Counted from the stretch's first letter, positions 25,681 to 34,781 are shown. The stretch is DNA of 64,000 nucleotides from Lysobacter sp036697405 (GCF_036697405.1 NZ_JBAHWA010000004.1:1-64000); one strand, 5' to 3'. Numbers and translations are program-made. Notes: generated by a model not told the origin, from the sequence alone.

Positions 25681-27831
25681 TCATTCGGCCGGCAGCTGCA
25701 TTTCCTGCAGCAGGTGCGGCGCCGGATAGACCTTGGCCAGCAGCCAGCGCAGGTAGCGCATGTCGACGTGGATGGCGCGCTTGTAGCGCGGGTCGAACAT
25801 CCAGCTGGCGCTGACCGCCTCCCAGTTGCTGTCGAAGTTCAGGCCGATCAGCTTGCCGTGCGCGTCCAGCACCGGCGAGCCGGAGTTGCCGCCGGTGGTG
25901 TCCAGGTTGGTCAGGAAATCGACGGTCTGGGTCTTGAGTTCGGGATCGGCGGTGCTGCCGAAATCGCCCTTGGCGATCGCCTCGCGCAGGGTCTGCGGCG
26001 CGTCGAACGGGGTCACGCCGGTGTGCTTCTCGGCGATGCCTTGCACCGTGGTGAGCGGGCGATAGCGCACGCCGTCGCGCGGGTCCATGGCACTGACCTT
26101 GCCGTAGCTCACGCGCAGGGTGGAGTTGGCGTCGGGATAGACCGCGCGGCCCTGCGATTTGCGGTAGCCGATCAGCGCGCGCATGTAGGCCGGGCGCAGG
26201 CGCAGCAGTTCGCCTTCGCGGGTCTTGCTCTCCTGCTCCAGGCGCAGCAGGGCCGGGGTCAGGGCGTCGGCGGCCTGCATCAGCGTGTCGGCGCTTTGCA
26301 ACTGGCCGGCAGCGTCGAGCTTCATCGCCGCCAGGCGCTGGCTCTCGTCGCCGAGCCGGCTGCCCGCGTACAGCGCGGTCAGGCGCGCTTCGACCTCGGC
26401 CGGCGTGGCGCCGAACACGCGGTCGAACTCGGCCACGTGCTGCGCCGCCGGCAGCGCCAGGTATTGCTGCAGCAGATCGGCGAGCAGGCGTTGCTCGACC
26501 GCGGGCGCGTAGCGCCGCTGCACTTGCTTGAGCTGGCCTATCACCAAGGCCTCGTCGCGCTGCTGGTAACCCGACTCGCGCTGGGCATCGGGCTTGGCGC
26601 GCTCCAGCGCCCAGCGCCGCAGGCTCAGGGCCGAACGCAGCAACTGGGTCTGGCCGCGGATCGCGCCCAGCAGCTGATCGCGCTCGCGCACCGCCGCGGC
26701 CTGCTCCAGCACCGCCTGCGCGGCGCGCACATCGGCCTGGATCGCGGCGGCGCCGGGCTGCTTGGCCAACCAGGCCAGCATCGCCGCCTCGTCTTCGGCG
26801 CGCACGCGCACCGCGTCGCTGCGGCGCAGGCCGTCGAGCTCGCCCTGGGCGCGCTTGAGGGTGTTCTTGGCGCTGGCGACCTGGGCCGCGTACAGCACTT
26901 TGGCCGCGGGATCCTGCGCGCTCGCGCGCTCGATCACGCCGATCAGGCGATCGAACAAAGCCACCCGCGAAGGCAGCTGCCATTCGATCTGCTGCTTGAA
27001 CTCCGAGGCCATGCGATGGCGGAAGGTCACGCCCGGATAGCCGGCGAGCATGGCGTAGTCGCCCTCGCGCACCGGATCGGTGGAGACCTGCAGATGGCCC
27101 GGCGGCCGGTAGGGCACGTTGTCGGGCGAGTAGTCGGCCGGCTTGCCGTCGCGACCGACGTAGGCGCGCAGCAGGGTGAAGTCGCCGCTGTGGCGCGGCC
27201 AGACGAAGTTGTCGACCTCGTCGCCGTAGTTGCCGATGCTGTTGGGCGGCGCGTAGACCAGGCGGATGTCGCGCAGCTCGAGCTGGCGGATCAGGTAGAA
27301 GTCGGTGCCGTAGTACATGTTGGCGACGCTGCAGCGCACGCCCGGTTCGCGCTCGCACTCGGCCACCGCGGCCTTGGTCGCGGCGTCGACCGCGTCGTAG
27401 TAGGCGCGGCCGCGCTTGCCGCGCGCGCCGGCGAGGATGCGGTCGGTGATCTTGTCGAAACCGGTGGTGACCAGCACGCGGTAGTCGGGGTTGGCCGGCA
27501 GTTCGGCGGCGCGGTCGGCGGCGATGTAGCCCTGCCCGATCAGGTCGCGCTCGGGCTTGGAGTTGTACTGGATCACGCCGAAGGCGACGTGGTGGTTGGT
27601 CAACACCAGGCCGTCGGCGGAGACGAAGGCGCCGGTGGCGCCGCCGACCTTGACCACGGCGTTCATCGGCGGCTTGGCCAGTTCGGCCAGGTCGCCCGGC
27701 TGGCCCTGGAAGCCGGCCGCGCGCAGCTGGCCGGCGATCTCCGGCAGCTGCGACGGCATCCACATGCCTTCGTCGGAGTGGGCGGGCGCGGCGCACAAGG
27801 CCAGGGACAGGGCTAACAAACGGGGGCGCAT
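25681..27831 (-). CDS. S46 family dipeptidyl-peptidase, divergent paralogue
   Basis: 716 aa with a signal peptide (LALSLALCAAPAHS). Same layout as its neighbour: NHH (catalytic His 81), EVDNFVWPRHSGDF, and GGNSGSP (Ser650). Two differences stand out. The Cys pair around the His is lost together (A65 and V82), and the S1 position equivalent to Gly673/Arg673 is Ser668 (FDSNWE). Substrate preference may therefore differ from classical DPP7 and DPP11. Same strand as the first S46 gene with 104 nt between, so they may be co-transcribed. The Shine-Dalgarno is weak. Confidence 0.88.
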   Translation of the reverse strand: MRPRLLALSLALCAAPAHSDEGMWMPSQLPEIAGQLRAAGFQGQPGDLAELAKPPMNAVVKVGGATGAFVSADGLVLTNHHVAFGVIQYNSKPERDLIGQGYIAADRAAELPANPDYRVLVTTGFDKITDRILAGARGKRGRAYYDAVDAATKAAVAECEREPGVRCSVANMYYGTDFYLIRQLELRDIRLVYAPPNSIGNYGDEVDNFVWPRHSGDFTLLRAYVGRDGKPADYSPDNVPYRPPGHLQVSTDPVREGDYAMLAGYPGVTFRHRMASEFKQQIEWQLPSRVALFDRLIGVIERASAQDPAAKVLYAAQVASAKNTLKRAQGELDGLRRSDAVRVRAEDEAAMLAWLAKQPGAAAIQADVRAAQAVLEQAAAVRERDQLLGAIRGQTQLLRSALSLRRWALERAKPDAQRESGYQQRDEALVIGQLKQVQRRYAPAVEQRLLADLLQQYLALPAAQHVAEFDRVFGATPAEVEARLTALYAGSRLGDESQRLAAMKLDAAGQLQSADTLMQAADALTPALLRLEQESKTREGELLRLRPAYMRALIGYRKSQGRAVYPDANSTLRVSYGKVSAMDPRDGVRYRPLTTVQGIAEKHTGVTPFDAPQTLREAIAKGDFGSTADPELKTQTVDFLTNLDTTGGNSGSPVLDAHGKLIGLNFDSNWEAVSASWMFDPRYKRAIHVDMRYLRWLLAKVYPAPHLLQEMQLPAE

Positions 27832-27975
27832 GGTCGATCCGGATCGCTGGGAAGCGGCGACGATAGGCGATGCGGACCGGAGCGGGCAAACCCGGACGGC
27901 GCCCGGCGCGGGTCCGGGGCGTATAATTTCGGCCTCTTTCCGCGCCTCCGCGCGGCACCCGAAGGCATGCAACCC

Positions 27976-29010
27976 ATGACGCAAACGATGAAGGCACTGG
28001 TCAAGCGCGAAGCCGGCAAGGGCATCTGGATGGAACAGGTGCCGGTTCCCGCGCCGGGCCCCAACGAGGTCCTGATCAAGCTCGAGAAGACCGCGATCTG
28101 CGGCACCGACCTGCACATCTACCTGTGGGACGAGTGGAGCCAGCGCACCATCCAGCCCGGCCTGGTGATCGGCCACGAGTTCGTCGGCCGCGTGGTCGAG
28201 CTCGGCGCCGGCGTGTCCAGCTACAGCCTGGGCCAGCGCGTCTCGGCCGAAGGCCACATCGTCTGCGGCCACTGCCGCAACTGCCGCGCCGGCCGCCAGC
28301 ACCTGTGCCCGAACACCACCGGCATCGGCGTGAACCGCAACGGCGCCTTCGCCGAATACATCGTGATGCCGGCCAGCAACCTGTGGCCTATCCCGGACCA
28401 GATCCCCAGCGAGCTGGCCGCGTTCTTCGACCCCTACGGCAACGCCGCGCATTGCGCGCTGGAGTTCGACGTGGTCGGCGAGGACGTGCTGATCACCGGC
28501 GCGGGCCCGATCGGCATCATCGCCGCCGGCATCTGCAAGCACATCGGCGCGCGCAACGTGGTGGTCACCGACGTCAACGACTTCCGCCTCAAGCTGGCCG
28601 CCGACATGGGCGCCACGCGCGTGGTCAACGTCGCCAACCAGTCGCTCAAGGACGTGATGGCCGACCTGCACATGGAAGGCTTCGACGTCGGCCTGGAGAT
28701 GAGCGGCAACCCGCGCGCCTTCAACGACATGCTCGAGTGCATGTACCACGGCGGCAAGATCGCGATGCTCGGCATCATGCCCAAGGGCGCGGGCGTGGAC
28801 TGGGACAAGATCATCTTCAAGGGCCTGACCCTGCACGGCATGTACGGCCGCAAGATGTACGAGACCTGGTACAAGATGACCCAGCTGGTGCTGTCGGGTT
28901 TCCCGCTGGGCAAGGTGCTCACCCATCAGCTGCCGATCGACGACTTCCAGAAGGGTTTCGACCTGATGGAAACCGGCAAGGCCGGCAAGGTCGTGTTGAG
29001 CTGGAATTGA
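27976..29010 (+). CDS. tdh: L-threonine 3-dehydrogenase
   Basis: 344 aa zinc-dependent MDR enzyme that oxidises L-threonine to 2-amino-3-oxobutyrate with NAD+. AICGTDLHIY holds the catalytic-zinc Cys, and GHEFVG follows. CGHCRNCRAGRQHLC forms the structural zinc site, and GAGPIGI the NAD site. Very close to E. coli Tdh through the C-terminus (DDFQKGFDLM, GKVVLSWN). The start at 27976 was chosen because GAAGG lies 10 nt upstream; ATG 27967 is too close to it. Kbl follows. Confidence 0.95.
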   Translation: MTQTMKALVKREAGKGIWMEQVPVPAPGPNEVLIKLEKTAICGTDLHIYLWDEWSQRTIQPGLVIGHEFVGRVVELGAGVSSYSLGQRVSAEGHIVCGHCRNCRAGRQHLCPNTTGIGVNRNGAFAEYIVMPASNLWPIPDQIPSELAAFFDPYGNAAHCALEFDVVGEDVLITGAGPIGIIAAGICKHIGARNVVVTDVNDFRLKLAADMGATRVVNVANQSLKDVMADLHMEGFDVGLEMSGNPRAFNDMLECMYHGGKIAMLGIMPKGAGVDWDKIIFKGLTLHGMYGRKMYETWYKMTQLVLSGFPLGKVLTHQLPIDDFQKGFDLMETGKAGKVVLSWN

Positions 29011-29015
29011 CGAGA

Positions 29016-29117
29016 GCCGGGATTCGGGATTCGGGATTGGAGATTCGCAAAAGCGAACCTCACCGAACCCTCCCGCTTCGCTTTACCAATCCCTAATCCC
29101 CAATCTCGAATCCCGGC
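29016..29117. repeat. GGGATTCGG-type inverted repeat between tdh and kbl
   Basis: Left arm 29016–29048 contains three GGGATT units. Right arm 29086–29117 is its near-complement (AATCCCTAATCCCCAATC). The arms are separated by ~37 nt. The right arm ends 4 nt before the kbl ATG, leaving no room for a normal Shine-Dalgarno. Looks like a member of an interspersed xanthomonad repeat. Confidence 0.85.
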
Positions 29118-29121
29118 CTCT

Positions 29122-30315
29122 ATGTCCCTGACCCAACGCTACGCCGACACCCTCGACGAGATCCGCGCCGCCGGGCTGTTCAAGTCCGAGCGCGTGATCA
29201 CCAGCCCGCAGTCGGCCGAAATCACCCTGGCCGACGGGCGCACGGTGCTGAACTTCTGCGCCAACAACTACCTCGGCCTGGCCGACCATCCGGACGTGAT
29301 CCAGGCCGCGAAGGACGCGCTGGACACGCACGGCTTCGGCATGGCCTCGGTGCGCTTCATCTGCGGCACCCAGGACCTGCACAAGCAGCTCGAGCGGACC
29401 ATCGCCGACTTCTTCGGCACCGAAGACACGATCCTGTACGCGGCCTGCTTCGACGCCAACGGCGGCCTGTTCGAGCCGCTGCTGGACGAGAACGACGCGA
29501 TCATCTCCGACGCGCTCAACCATGCCTCCATCATCGACGGCGTGCGCCTGTGCAAGGCCAAGCGCTTCCGCTACGCCAATTGCGACATGGCCGACCTGGA
29601 GAAGCAGCTGCAGGCCGCCGACGCCGCCGGCTGCAAGACCAAGCTGATCACCAGCGACGGCGTGTTCTCGATGGACGGCTTCATCGCCCCGCTGGACGAG
29701 ATCGTGGCCCTGGCCAGGAAGTACGGCGCCCTGGTCCACATCGACGAATGCCATGCCACCGGCTTCCTCGGCGCCAGCGGCCGCGGCTCGGCCGAGGTCA
29801 AGGGCGCGATGGACGGAATCGACATCTACACCGGCACCCTGGGCAAGGCCATGGGCGGCGCGCTGGGCGGCTTCACCACCGCCCGCAAGGAAGTGATCGA
29901 GCTGCTGCGCCAGCGTTCGCGTCCCTACCTGTTCTCCAACTCGCTGCCGCCGCACGTGGTTGCGGCCGGCATCAAGGCCTTCGAGATGCTGTCGGCCGCC
30001 GGCGAGCTGCGCGAACGCCTGGCCGAGAACACCGCCTATTTCCGCGAGCGGATGACCCAGGCCGGTTTCGACATCAAGCCGGGCGTGCATCCGATCGCGC
30101 CGGTGATGCTGTACGACGCGCCGCTGGCGCAGAAGTTCGCCGCGCGCCTGCTCGAAGAAGGCATCTACGCGATCGGCTTCTTCTTCCCGGTGGTGCCGCA
30201 GGGCCAGGCGCGCATCCGCACCCAGATGTCGGCCGCGCACACGCGCGAGCACCTGGACCGCGCGATCGCGGCATTCGTGAAGATCGGCCGCGAACTGGGC
30301 GTGATCGCGGCCTAG
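29122..30315 (+). CDS. kbl: Glycine C-acetyltransferase (2-amino-3-ketobutyrate CoA ligase)
   Basis: 397 aa PLP enzyme of the alpha-oxoamine synthase family that splits 2-amino-3-oxobutyrate with CoA to glycine and acetyl-CoA, completing threonine breakdown begun by Tdh. PLP lysine is K242 in GTLGKAMGG. NFCANNYLGL, FGMASVRFICG and HIDECHATGFLG are conserved. The N-terminus aligns with E. coli Kbl, so the ATG is right, although it lacks a Shine-Dalgarno because of the adjacent repeat. Gene order tdh–kbl is reversed relative to E. coli. Confidence 0.95.
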   Translation: MSLTQRYADTLDEIRAAGLFKSERVITSPQSAEITLADGRTVLNFCANNYLGLADHPDVIQAAKDALDTHGFGMASVRFICGTQDLHKQLERTIADFFGTEDTILYAACFDANGGLFEPLLDENDAIISDALNHASIIDGVRLCKAKRFRYANCDMADLEKQLQAADAAGCKTKLITSDGVFSMDGFIAPLDEIVALARKYGALVHIDECHATGFLGASGRGSAEVKGAMDGIDIYTGTLGKAMGGALGGFTTARKEVIELLRQRSRPYLFSNSLPPHVVAAGIKAFEMLSAAGELRERLAENTAYFRERMTQAGFDIKPGVHPIAPVMLYDAPLAQKFAARLLEEGIYAIGFFFPVVPQGQARIRTQMSAAHTREHLDRAIAAFVKIGRELGVIAA

Positions 30316-30430
30316 GCCGCGCCGCGGCGCCGCAACGGCGCCGTTCGCTACCGGGCCGCCGCGCATGCGGCGGCCCGGCACGAATGCGGACCACGCGAAC
30401 GCAACGTCCGCATGGTCCGCCATTACCGAC

Positions 30431-30931
30431 TCACTGCGCGGCCGCCATTTCCAGCGCGCACTGCTGCAGGCTCTGGGTCAGCTGAGCGATGGCGATCTGG
30501 GCCTGGATCCGATTCGCCTGCGAGGTCGGCTGCTGCGCCAGCACCGCCAGGTTCATCTGCAGCTGCAGCGCCTCGATGCTGGCGAGTTCGCTGTAGGCCA
30601 CGGCGCGCTCCTGCGGCGCACGGTGCACGAACTGGCCGTTATTGAGCGTGTCGGTGTTCTCCATCTTGAGCTGCATCACGGACATGTTCAGCAATTGCGC
30701 GCTGATCTGGGCCGAGATGAAAGCCTGACGCGCCTCGTTGACGCGACCGGCGCCGAGATGGATCTCGGCGATCTGGAACTGCATCTTCACCTGCATGAAG
30801 TTGAGCTGGGCCATTTGCAGTTGCTGATCGGCGCCGGCCGGGTCGGCCGCGGCCATGGGACTGGCGATCAGCATCAGCGACAACAGCAGGGCCTTGAAAG
30901 CGGATACCGCGGAACGTGCGTACTTCGACAT
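30431..30931 (-). CDS. Secreted helical hypothetical protein
   Basis: 166 aa. Signal peptide (ALLLSLMLIASPMAAA), then an almost entirely alpha-helical, Gln/Met/Ala-rich mature part (QQLQMAQLNFMQVKMQFQIA; NMSVMQLKMENTD), which reads like helical hairpins or coiled coil. AAGGAG precedes ATG 30931. Not recognised. It stands alone between kbl (convergent) and a long intergenic region. Confidence 0.65.
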   Translation of the reverse strand: MSKYARSAVSAFKALLLSLMLIASPMAAADPAGADQQLQMAQLNFMQVKMQFQIAEIHLGAGRVNEARQAFISAQISAQLLNMSVMQLKMENTDTLNNGQFVHRAPQERAVAYSELASIEALQLQMNLAVLAQQPTSQANRIQAQIAIAQLTQSLQQCALEMAAAQ

Positions 30932-31407
30932 CGTGTGCTCTCCTTGAGACGGGGGAACGCGCGCGGACGCGCGCGGCGTGACCGCGCCGGGCAAGGCCGG
31001 TGCGGGTCGCGATAAAGAAACAAAGGCTGTGCGCAACTGCATCGATGCCGGCGTCGTCGACGGATCGCAAGATCCGGGCCGGCTGGCCACCTCCTTGTGT
31101 CGATATCCGGGCCCTTCATGGGCCCGGCCGGCGCTGCGACGCGGTACGCGTCGCCTCAGCGCGGCGGTGGGGCGAGACTAGCCCAGGGATGCGACACGAA
31201 GCCAGTGCCCGCGTTGCCGCGTTCGATCGCGCAGTCGCCCCGCTCCGCTTTCACGCGCTCGCGCCCAATGGCGAACCCGCGATGGCGCGCTCGCGACTCG
31301 CCTAGACACATAGGGTGGTGGGGCCGGGCCCACCGTCGCGAATCCCAACAGTCGCAAATAAGCGGCGGGGTCGAGTTCGCCCGCCGCCGTCACGGCATGC
31401 GCCTACC
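30932..31407. other. Intergenic region with one strong hairpin
   Basis: 476 nt. Contains a GC hairpin at 31107–31127 (CCGGGCCC/GGGCCCGG, loop TTCAT). No convincing ORF on either strand: the open frames have no ribosome binding site and no recognisable sequence. Confidence 0.5.
31107..31127. terminator. GC hairpin, possible terminator
   Basis: Eight-bp perfect stem with a 5-nt loop and no T-run, in the gap between two minus-strand genes. Could end the transcript coming from the right. Confidence 0.4.
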
Positions 31408-31911
31408 TCAACGCTCGCGCGCGATGCGCCGGCGCTTGTCTTCCTTGCGCACCGGCGCCGGTGCGCCGGTGGCCACGCGCACGCCCTTGGCCTTCATCCA
31501 GGCATCGAACTCGTCGGCGGTCATACGCTTGCCGTTTTGTTCCATATGGAAGCGCCAGGGGGTGTTGTCGTGGCGGGTCTTGGGCTTGTAGTCCGCGGAG
31601 GCGGCGTCGCCGGCGCCGGCGCCAGCGCTCCCGCGCTTGCGCTTGTCGCGGCGTGCGGCGACCTGCTGCGTGCATGCGCCCAAGGGCGATGCCAGCGGCG
31701 AGCTCAAGGCTTCGCCGTGACCGAACGCGAGCAGGCCATCGGCCGTCGTGGCGGGGCGCCGTGCCAATTTCGGCGAGGCGGCGGTCGGGTCCAGCAGCAA
31801 GGCCACTTCGGCCTGCACGGCCGGGGCGGCACCGGTACCGCAAGGCAGCTCCTGCGCGCCCAGCCAGCCCGAACACAGCAGCAGCGGCAGCGCCATCGCG
31901 ATCGTACGCAT
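31408..31911 (-). CDS. Secreted hypothetical protein with C-terminal TADEF motif, paralogue A
   Basis: 167 aa. Signal peptide (MALPLLLCSGWLGAQ), a variable middle, and a C-terminal conserved block: YKPKTRHDNTPWRFHM then GKRMTADEFDAWMKAKGVRV, ending in an Arg/Lys-rich tail. The same block is in the gene at 32957–33472. Ribosome binding site GGAGG. Function unknown; the shared block looks like a small helical module. A pseudouridine synthase gene lies between the two paralogues. Confidence 0.7.
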   Translation of the reverse strand: MRTIAMALPLLLCSGWLGAQELPCGTGAAPAVQAEVALLLDPTAASPKLARRPATTADGLLAFGHGEALSSPLASPLGACTQQVAARRDKRKRGSAGAGAGDAASADYKPKTRHDNTPWRFHMEQNGKRMTADEFDAWMKAKGVRVATGAPAPVRKEDKRRRIARER

Positions 31912-32141
31912 GTCGGTTCCTCCCCAAAGTCCAGCCGAAAGTGGCTAGGAGTCTAGGTGCGCGCATCGCAACTCAAAGGTGCCAAACGGTGCGCTCCGGC
32001 ACAGTCCTGCGCAAGCGCGGGCGGCGATGTCGCGATAGCGGCGCGAGCGCACGCGGCGATACCGCAGCAGCGCACGTTTTTTTCGGGCCATCGACTGGTC
32101 GGTTCAGCCGACGCGCCGACGCGGCCGGCGCGATGCGCGCC

Positions 32142-32888
32142 TCAGCGCGAGAGTTGCGCGACTTCGGCGGCGCTGAGCATGCGCCACTGGCCCTTGCCGA
32201 GGTCGCCCAGCGCGAGTTCGCCGATCGCCACGCGCAGCAGCCGCAGCACGCCGATGTCGAACGCGGCCAACAGGCGCCGGATCTGGCGGTTGCGGCCTTC
32301 GTCGAGCACGATTTCCAGCCAGGCGTTCTTGCCGCCGCTGCGCAACAGCTGCACGGACTTGGCGCGCAACCACTCGCCCTCGGCGAGCCTGCCCGCGACC
32401 AGGGCCGCGAGGGTGGCCGGGTCGGGAATGGTGTCGATCTGGACGTGGTAGGTCTTGTCCGGGCCGCGCTCGGGATCGGTGATGCGCGCGGCCCACTCGG
32501 GGTCGTTGCAGAACAGCAGCAGGCCTTCGCTGGCCTGGTCCAGGCGGCCCACCGGCGCCAGCCAGGGCAAGGGCACGCCCTGCCACTGGGCGCCGTCGAA
32601 GCAGCGGTAGACGGTGTCGCGGCCGCGCTCGTCGCGGGCGCTGGTGACTAGGCCGCGCGGCTTGTTGAGCATCAGGTACAGGCGCGGCGCCTGGTCGATG
32701 TCGCGGCCGTCGACGGCGATGCGCGGACGGCCGCGCTGGGCGCTGGAAATGGGGAACTCGGGGTCGCGCACCACCCGGCCGTCGACCGCGACCCGGCCGG
32801 CGGCGATCCAGCGCGCGGCTTCGCTGCGCGAGCACAGTCCCTGCTTGGACAGCACGCGGGCGAGGCCGTGACGGGGTGTGGCGGTCAT
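32142..32888 (-). CDS. rRNA pseudouridine synthase (RsuA/RluB/E/F family)
   Basis: 248 aa. N-terminal S4 RNA-binding domain (ARVLSKQGLCSRSEAARWIA, ~8–50), then the catalytic domain with GRLDQASEGLLLF carrying the nucleophilic Asp and GRNRQIRRLLAAF near the C-terminus. Converts a specific uridine of ribosomal RNA to pseudouridine; which member and site cannot be told here. The start at 32888 gives the S4 domain near residue 8; longer versions would only add unconserved sequence. Flanked by two paralogous secreted-protein genes on the same strand. Confidence 0.85.
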   Translation of the reverse strand: MTATPRHGLARVLSKQGLCSRSEAARWIAAGRVAVDGRVVRDPEFPISSAQRGRPRIAVDGRDIDQAPRLYLMLNKPRGLVTSARDERGRDTVYRCFDGAQWQGVPLPWLAPVGRLDQASEGLLLFCNDPEWAARITDPERGPDKTYHVQIDTIPDPATLAALVAGRLAEGEWLRAKSVQLLRSGGKNAWLEIVLDEGRNRQIRRLLAAFDIGVLRLLRVAIGELALGDLGKGQWRMLSAAEVAQLSR

Positions 32889-32956
32889 GACGACGGCCGC
32901 GCGCGGCGCGGCTTCAGAGATAAGGATGCGGGACGGAACGCGCGCGGACGCGGCGT

Positions 32957-33472
32957 TTACTTCTTCTTGCCCTTCTTCTCGTCCTTGGGCGCTTCGACCA
33001 CGGGGGCCGGCGCCGGCGCGGGCGCAGCCGCTCCGGGCGCGCCCTTGGCCACGCGCACGCCCTTGGCCTTCATCCAGGCGCTGAATTCGTCGGCGGTCAT
33101 GCGCTTGCCGCCCTGGCTCATGTCGAAGCGCCAGGGCGTGTTGTCGAACTGGGTCTTGGGCTTGTACGCGGCCGGATCGTTGGAGCTGGGCATGCCGCCC
33201 GCGGCCGGCTTGGCGTTGGCCAGGTGGCAGCCTTCGATGCGCATGCGCAGCAGCACGCGGTCCACCGACAGGGATTCGTCCAGGGCCTGCGAGAGCACGC
33301 CGGTCGGCGAGCCGAGCTGATAGCTGGGGGCGACCAGTTCCGGGGCGATCGGCGCGATCACGGTCGGCTGCACCGGCAGCGCGGGCGCGGTGATCGAGCC
33401 GCAGCTGCCGACTTCGGCTTGGGCGATCGTAGCGATGAACAGCAGCGGCGCTGCAGCTAGGACACGATGCAT
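32957..33472 (-). CDS. Secreted hypothetical protein with C-terminal TADEF motif, paralogue B
   Basis: 171 aa. Signal peptide (AAAPLLFIATIAQA), a middle section with one Cys pair, then YKPKTQFDNTPWRFDM and GKRMTADEFSAWMKAKGVRV as in paralogue A. The end is Ala/Pro-rich plus a Lys-rich tail. GGAGG precedes ATG 33472. The N-terminal halves of A and B are unrelated by eye, while the C-terminal ~45 residues are almost identical. Function unknown. Confidence 0.7.
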   Translation of the reverse strand: MHRVLAAAPLLFIATIAQAEVGSCGSITAPALPVQPTVIAPIAPELVAPSYQLGSPTGVLSQALDESLSVDRVLLRMRIEGCHLANAKPAAGGMPSSNDPAAYKPKTQFDNTPWRFDMSQGGKRMTADEFSAWMKAKGVRVAKGAPGAAAPAPAPAPVVEAPKDEKKGKKK

Positions 33473-33634
33473 GGCGAACTTCCTCCCGGTCTGGCCCGTC
33501 GCGATGTCCCGACGGGGTCCGGACACGACCCGGGCAGTGTAGGCGCGGGGGGCGGATCGGACAACCGCGCATGCGTGCGCAAGCGGCCGTTTCGCCGTTG
33601 CGATCACATTCCGCGCCACGGCGCGCAAAAAGAC

Positions 33635-33659
33635 GAAGCCCGGCACTGGGCCGGGCTTC
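33635..33659 (-). terminator. Terminator of ompA-like gene 1
   Basis: GAAGCCCGGC/GCCGGGCTTC stem with, on the minus strand, a following TCTTTTTG. 40 nt past the OmpA stop. Confidence 0.85.
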
Positions 33660-33698
33660 GTGTGTTGCGGCGGGTTCCGAGGAACCGGCTGGCGCCCC

Positions 33699-34781
33699 TT
33701 AGTTCTGGGAGTTCAGCTCGGTGCGACGGTTGGTCTCGCTCTTGCAGCCCGGGAACGCCTGGCCCTTGTCTTCCAGCGGACGGCTCTCGCCGTAGCCGTT
33801 CGGACCGCCCAGACGCGACGCTTCCACGCCGTTGCTGGTCAGGTAGTCGTACACGGTCTGAGCGCGACGCTCGGACAGCTTCTGGTTGTAGGCGTCCTTA
33901 CCGCACTGGTCGGTGTGACCGGCGACTTCGACGCGCAGCGACGGGTTGCGCTTCAGGATCTCGACGGCCTCGTTGAGGATGGCGGTCGAATCCGGACGCA
34001 GCGTGGCCTTGTCGAAATCGAAGTTCACGCCCTTCAGGTCGATCGAGACCGGCACCGGGCAGCCGTCCGGACCGATGGTCTGGCCAGCCTGCGAACCGGG
34101 GCACTTGTCGTCGCAGTTGTTCACGCCATCGCCATCGTCGTCCTTGTCGGCGCAGTTCGGCGCGACTTCCGGAGCCGGCGGCGGCGGCGGAGCGGCTTCC
34201 GGGCCCAGCGGGACGATGATGCCGACCGAAGCCAGCACGTCGCCGAACCAGTCTTCCTGCGGAGCGGAAACGCTGGTGTCGTCGAAGTCGGCGCGGTAAG
34301 CCAGCTCGGTACGGATACCGACGCGGCCCAGGTCGCCCTGGATGCCCAGGCCGACCTTGGCGGCCAGGTTGCCGTCTTCACGGCGGCCCGGCGAGTTCGG
34401 CGACGGGAAGTTGTTGAACTCTTCTTCCGAACGCTGGTAGCCGATGCCCAGCAGGGCGTACGGGTTCCAGTTGCGGCCTTCGGTGATGAAGTGGCGGCGG
34501 AAGTCCAGCGAGACGCCGTACTGGCTCCAGGCCAGATTCTGGTTGGCGTCGTTCTTCGGGTGCTGATAGTTCAGCTCGCCGTCGACGGACCAGGTGGGGC
34601 TGATGAACTTGCCCACGCCCAGGCCCAGGAACGGCGCGTTGCGGGTGCCGCGGTCGTTGTCCTGCAGGTTCATGCCGGCCGAGCCGGTGATGTACCAGCG
34701 GTCGTCGAAATCCTGCGCACTGGCCGCCTGGGCAAACGCCAAGCCCGCCAACAGTGCGGTGCTCAACAAACGGATCTTCAT
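33699..34781 (-). CDS. OmpA family outer-membrane protein, copy 1
   Basis: 360 aa. Signal peptide ending AASA (~22). An eight-strand OmpA-like barrel (~23–190, DFDDRWYITGSAGMNL). A Pro-rich linker (PPPPPAPEVAP). A calcium-binding TSP3-like motif (DKDDDGDGVNNCDDKCP). A C-terminal OmpA peptidoglycan-binding domain (~245–355, NFDFDKATLRPDS, GHTDQCGKDAYNQKLSERRA). It tethers the outer membrane to the cell wall. AAGGAG before the ATG. Nearly identical to the next gene upstream. Confidence 0.92.
   Translation of the reverse strand: MKIRLLSTALLAGLAFAQAASAQDFDDRWYITGSAGMNLQDNDRGTRNAPFLGLGVGKFISPTWSVDGELNYQHPKNDANQNLAWSQYGVSLDFRRHFITEGRNWNPYALLGIGYQRSEEEFNNFPSPNSPGRREDGNLAAKVGLGIQGDLGRVGIRTELAYRADFDDTSVSAPQEDWFGDVLASVGIIVPLGPEAAPPPPPAPEVAPNCADKDDDGDGVNNCDDKCPGSQAGQTIGPDGCPVPVSIDLKGVNFDFDKATLRPDSTAILNEAVEILKRNPSLRVEVAGHTDQCGKDAYNQKLSERRAQTVYDYLTSNGVEASRLGGPNGYGESRPLEDKGQAFPGCKSETNRRTELNSQN

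Noticed and set aside
25681..28926. Extended frame joining the second S46 peptidase to antisense of tdh
   Set aside because: A signal peptide at 27831 marks the true start; the upstream part is antisense to a well-conserved dehydrogenase.
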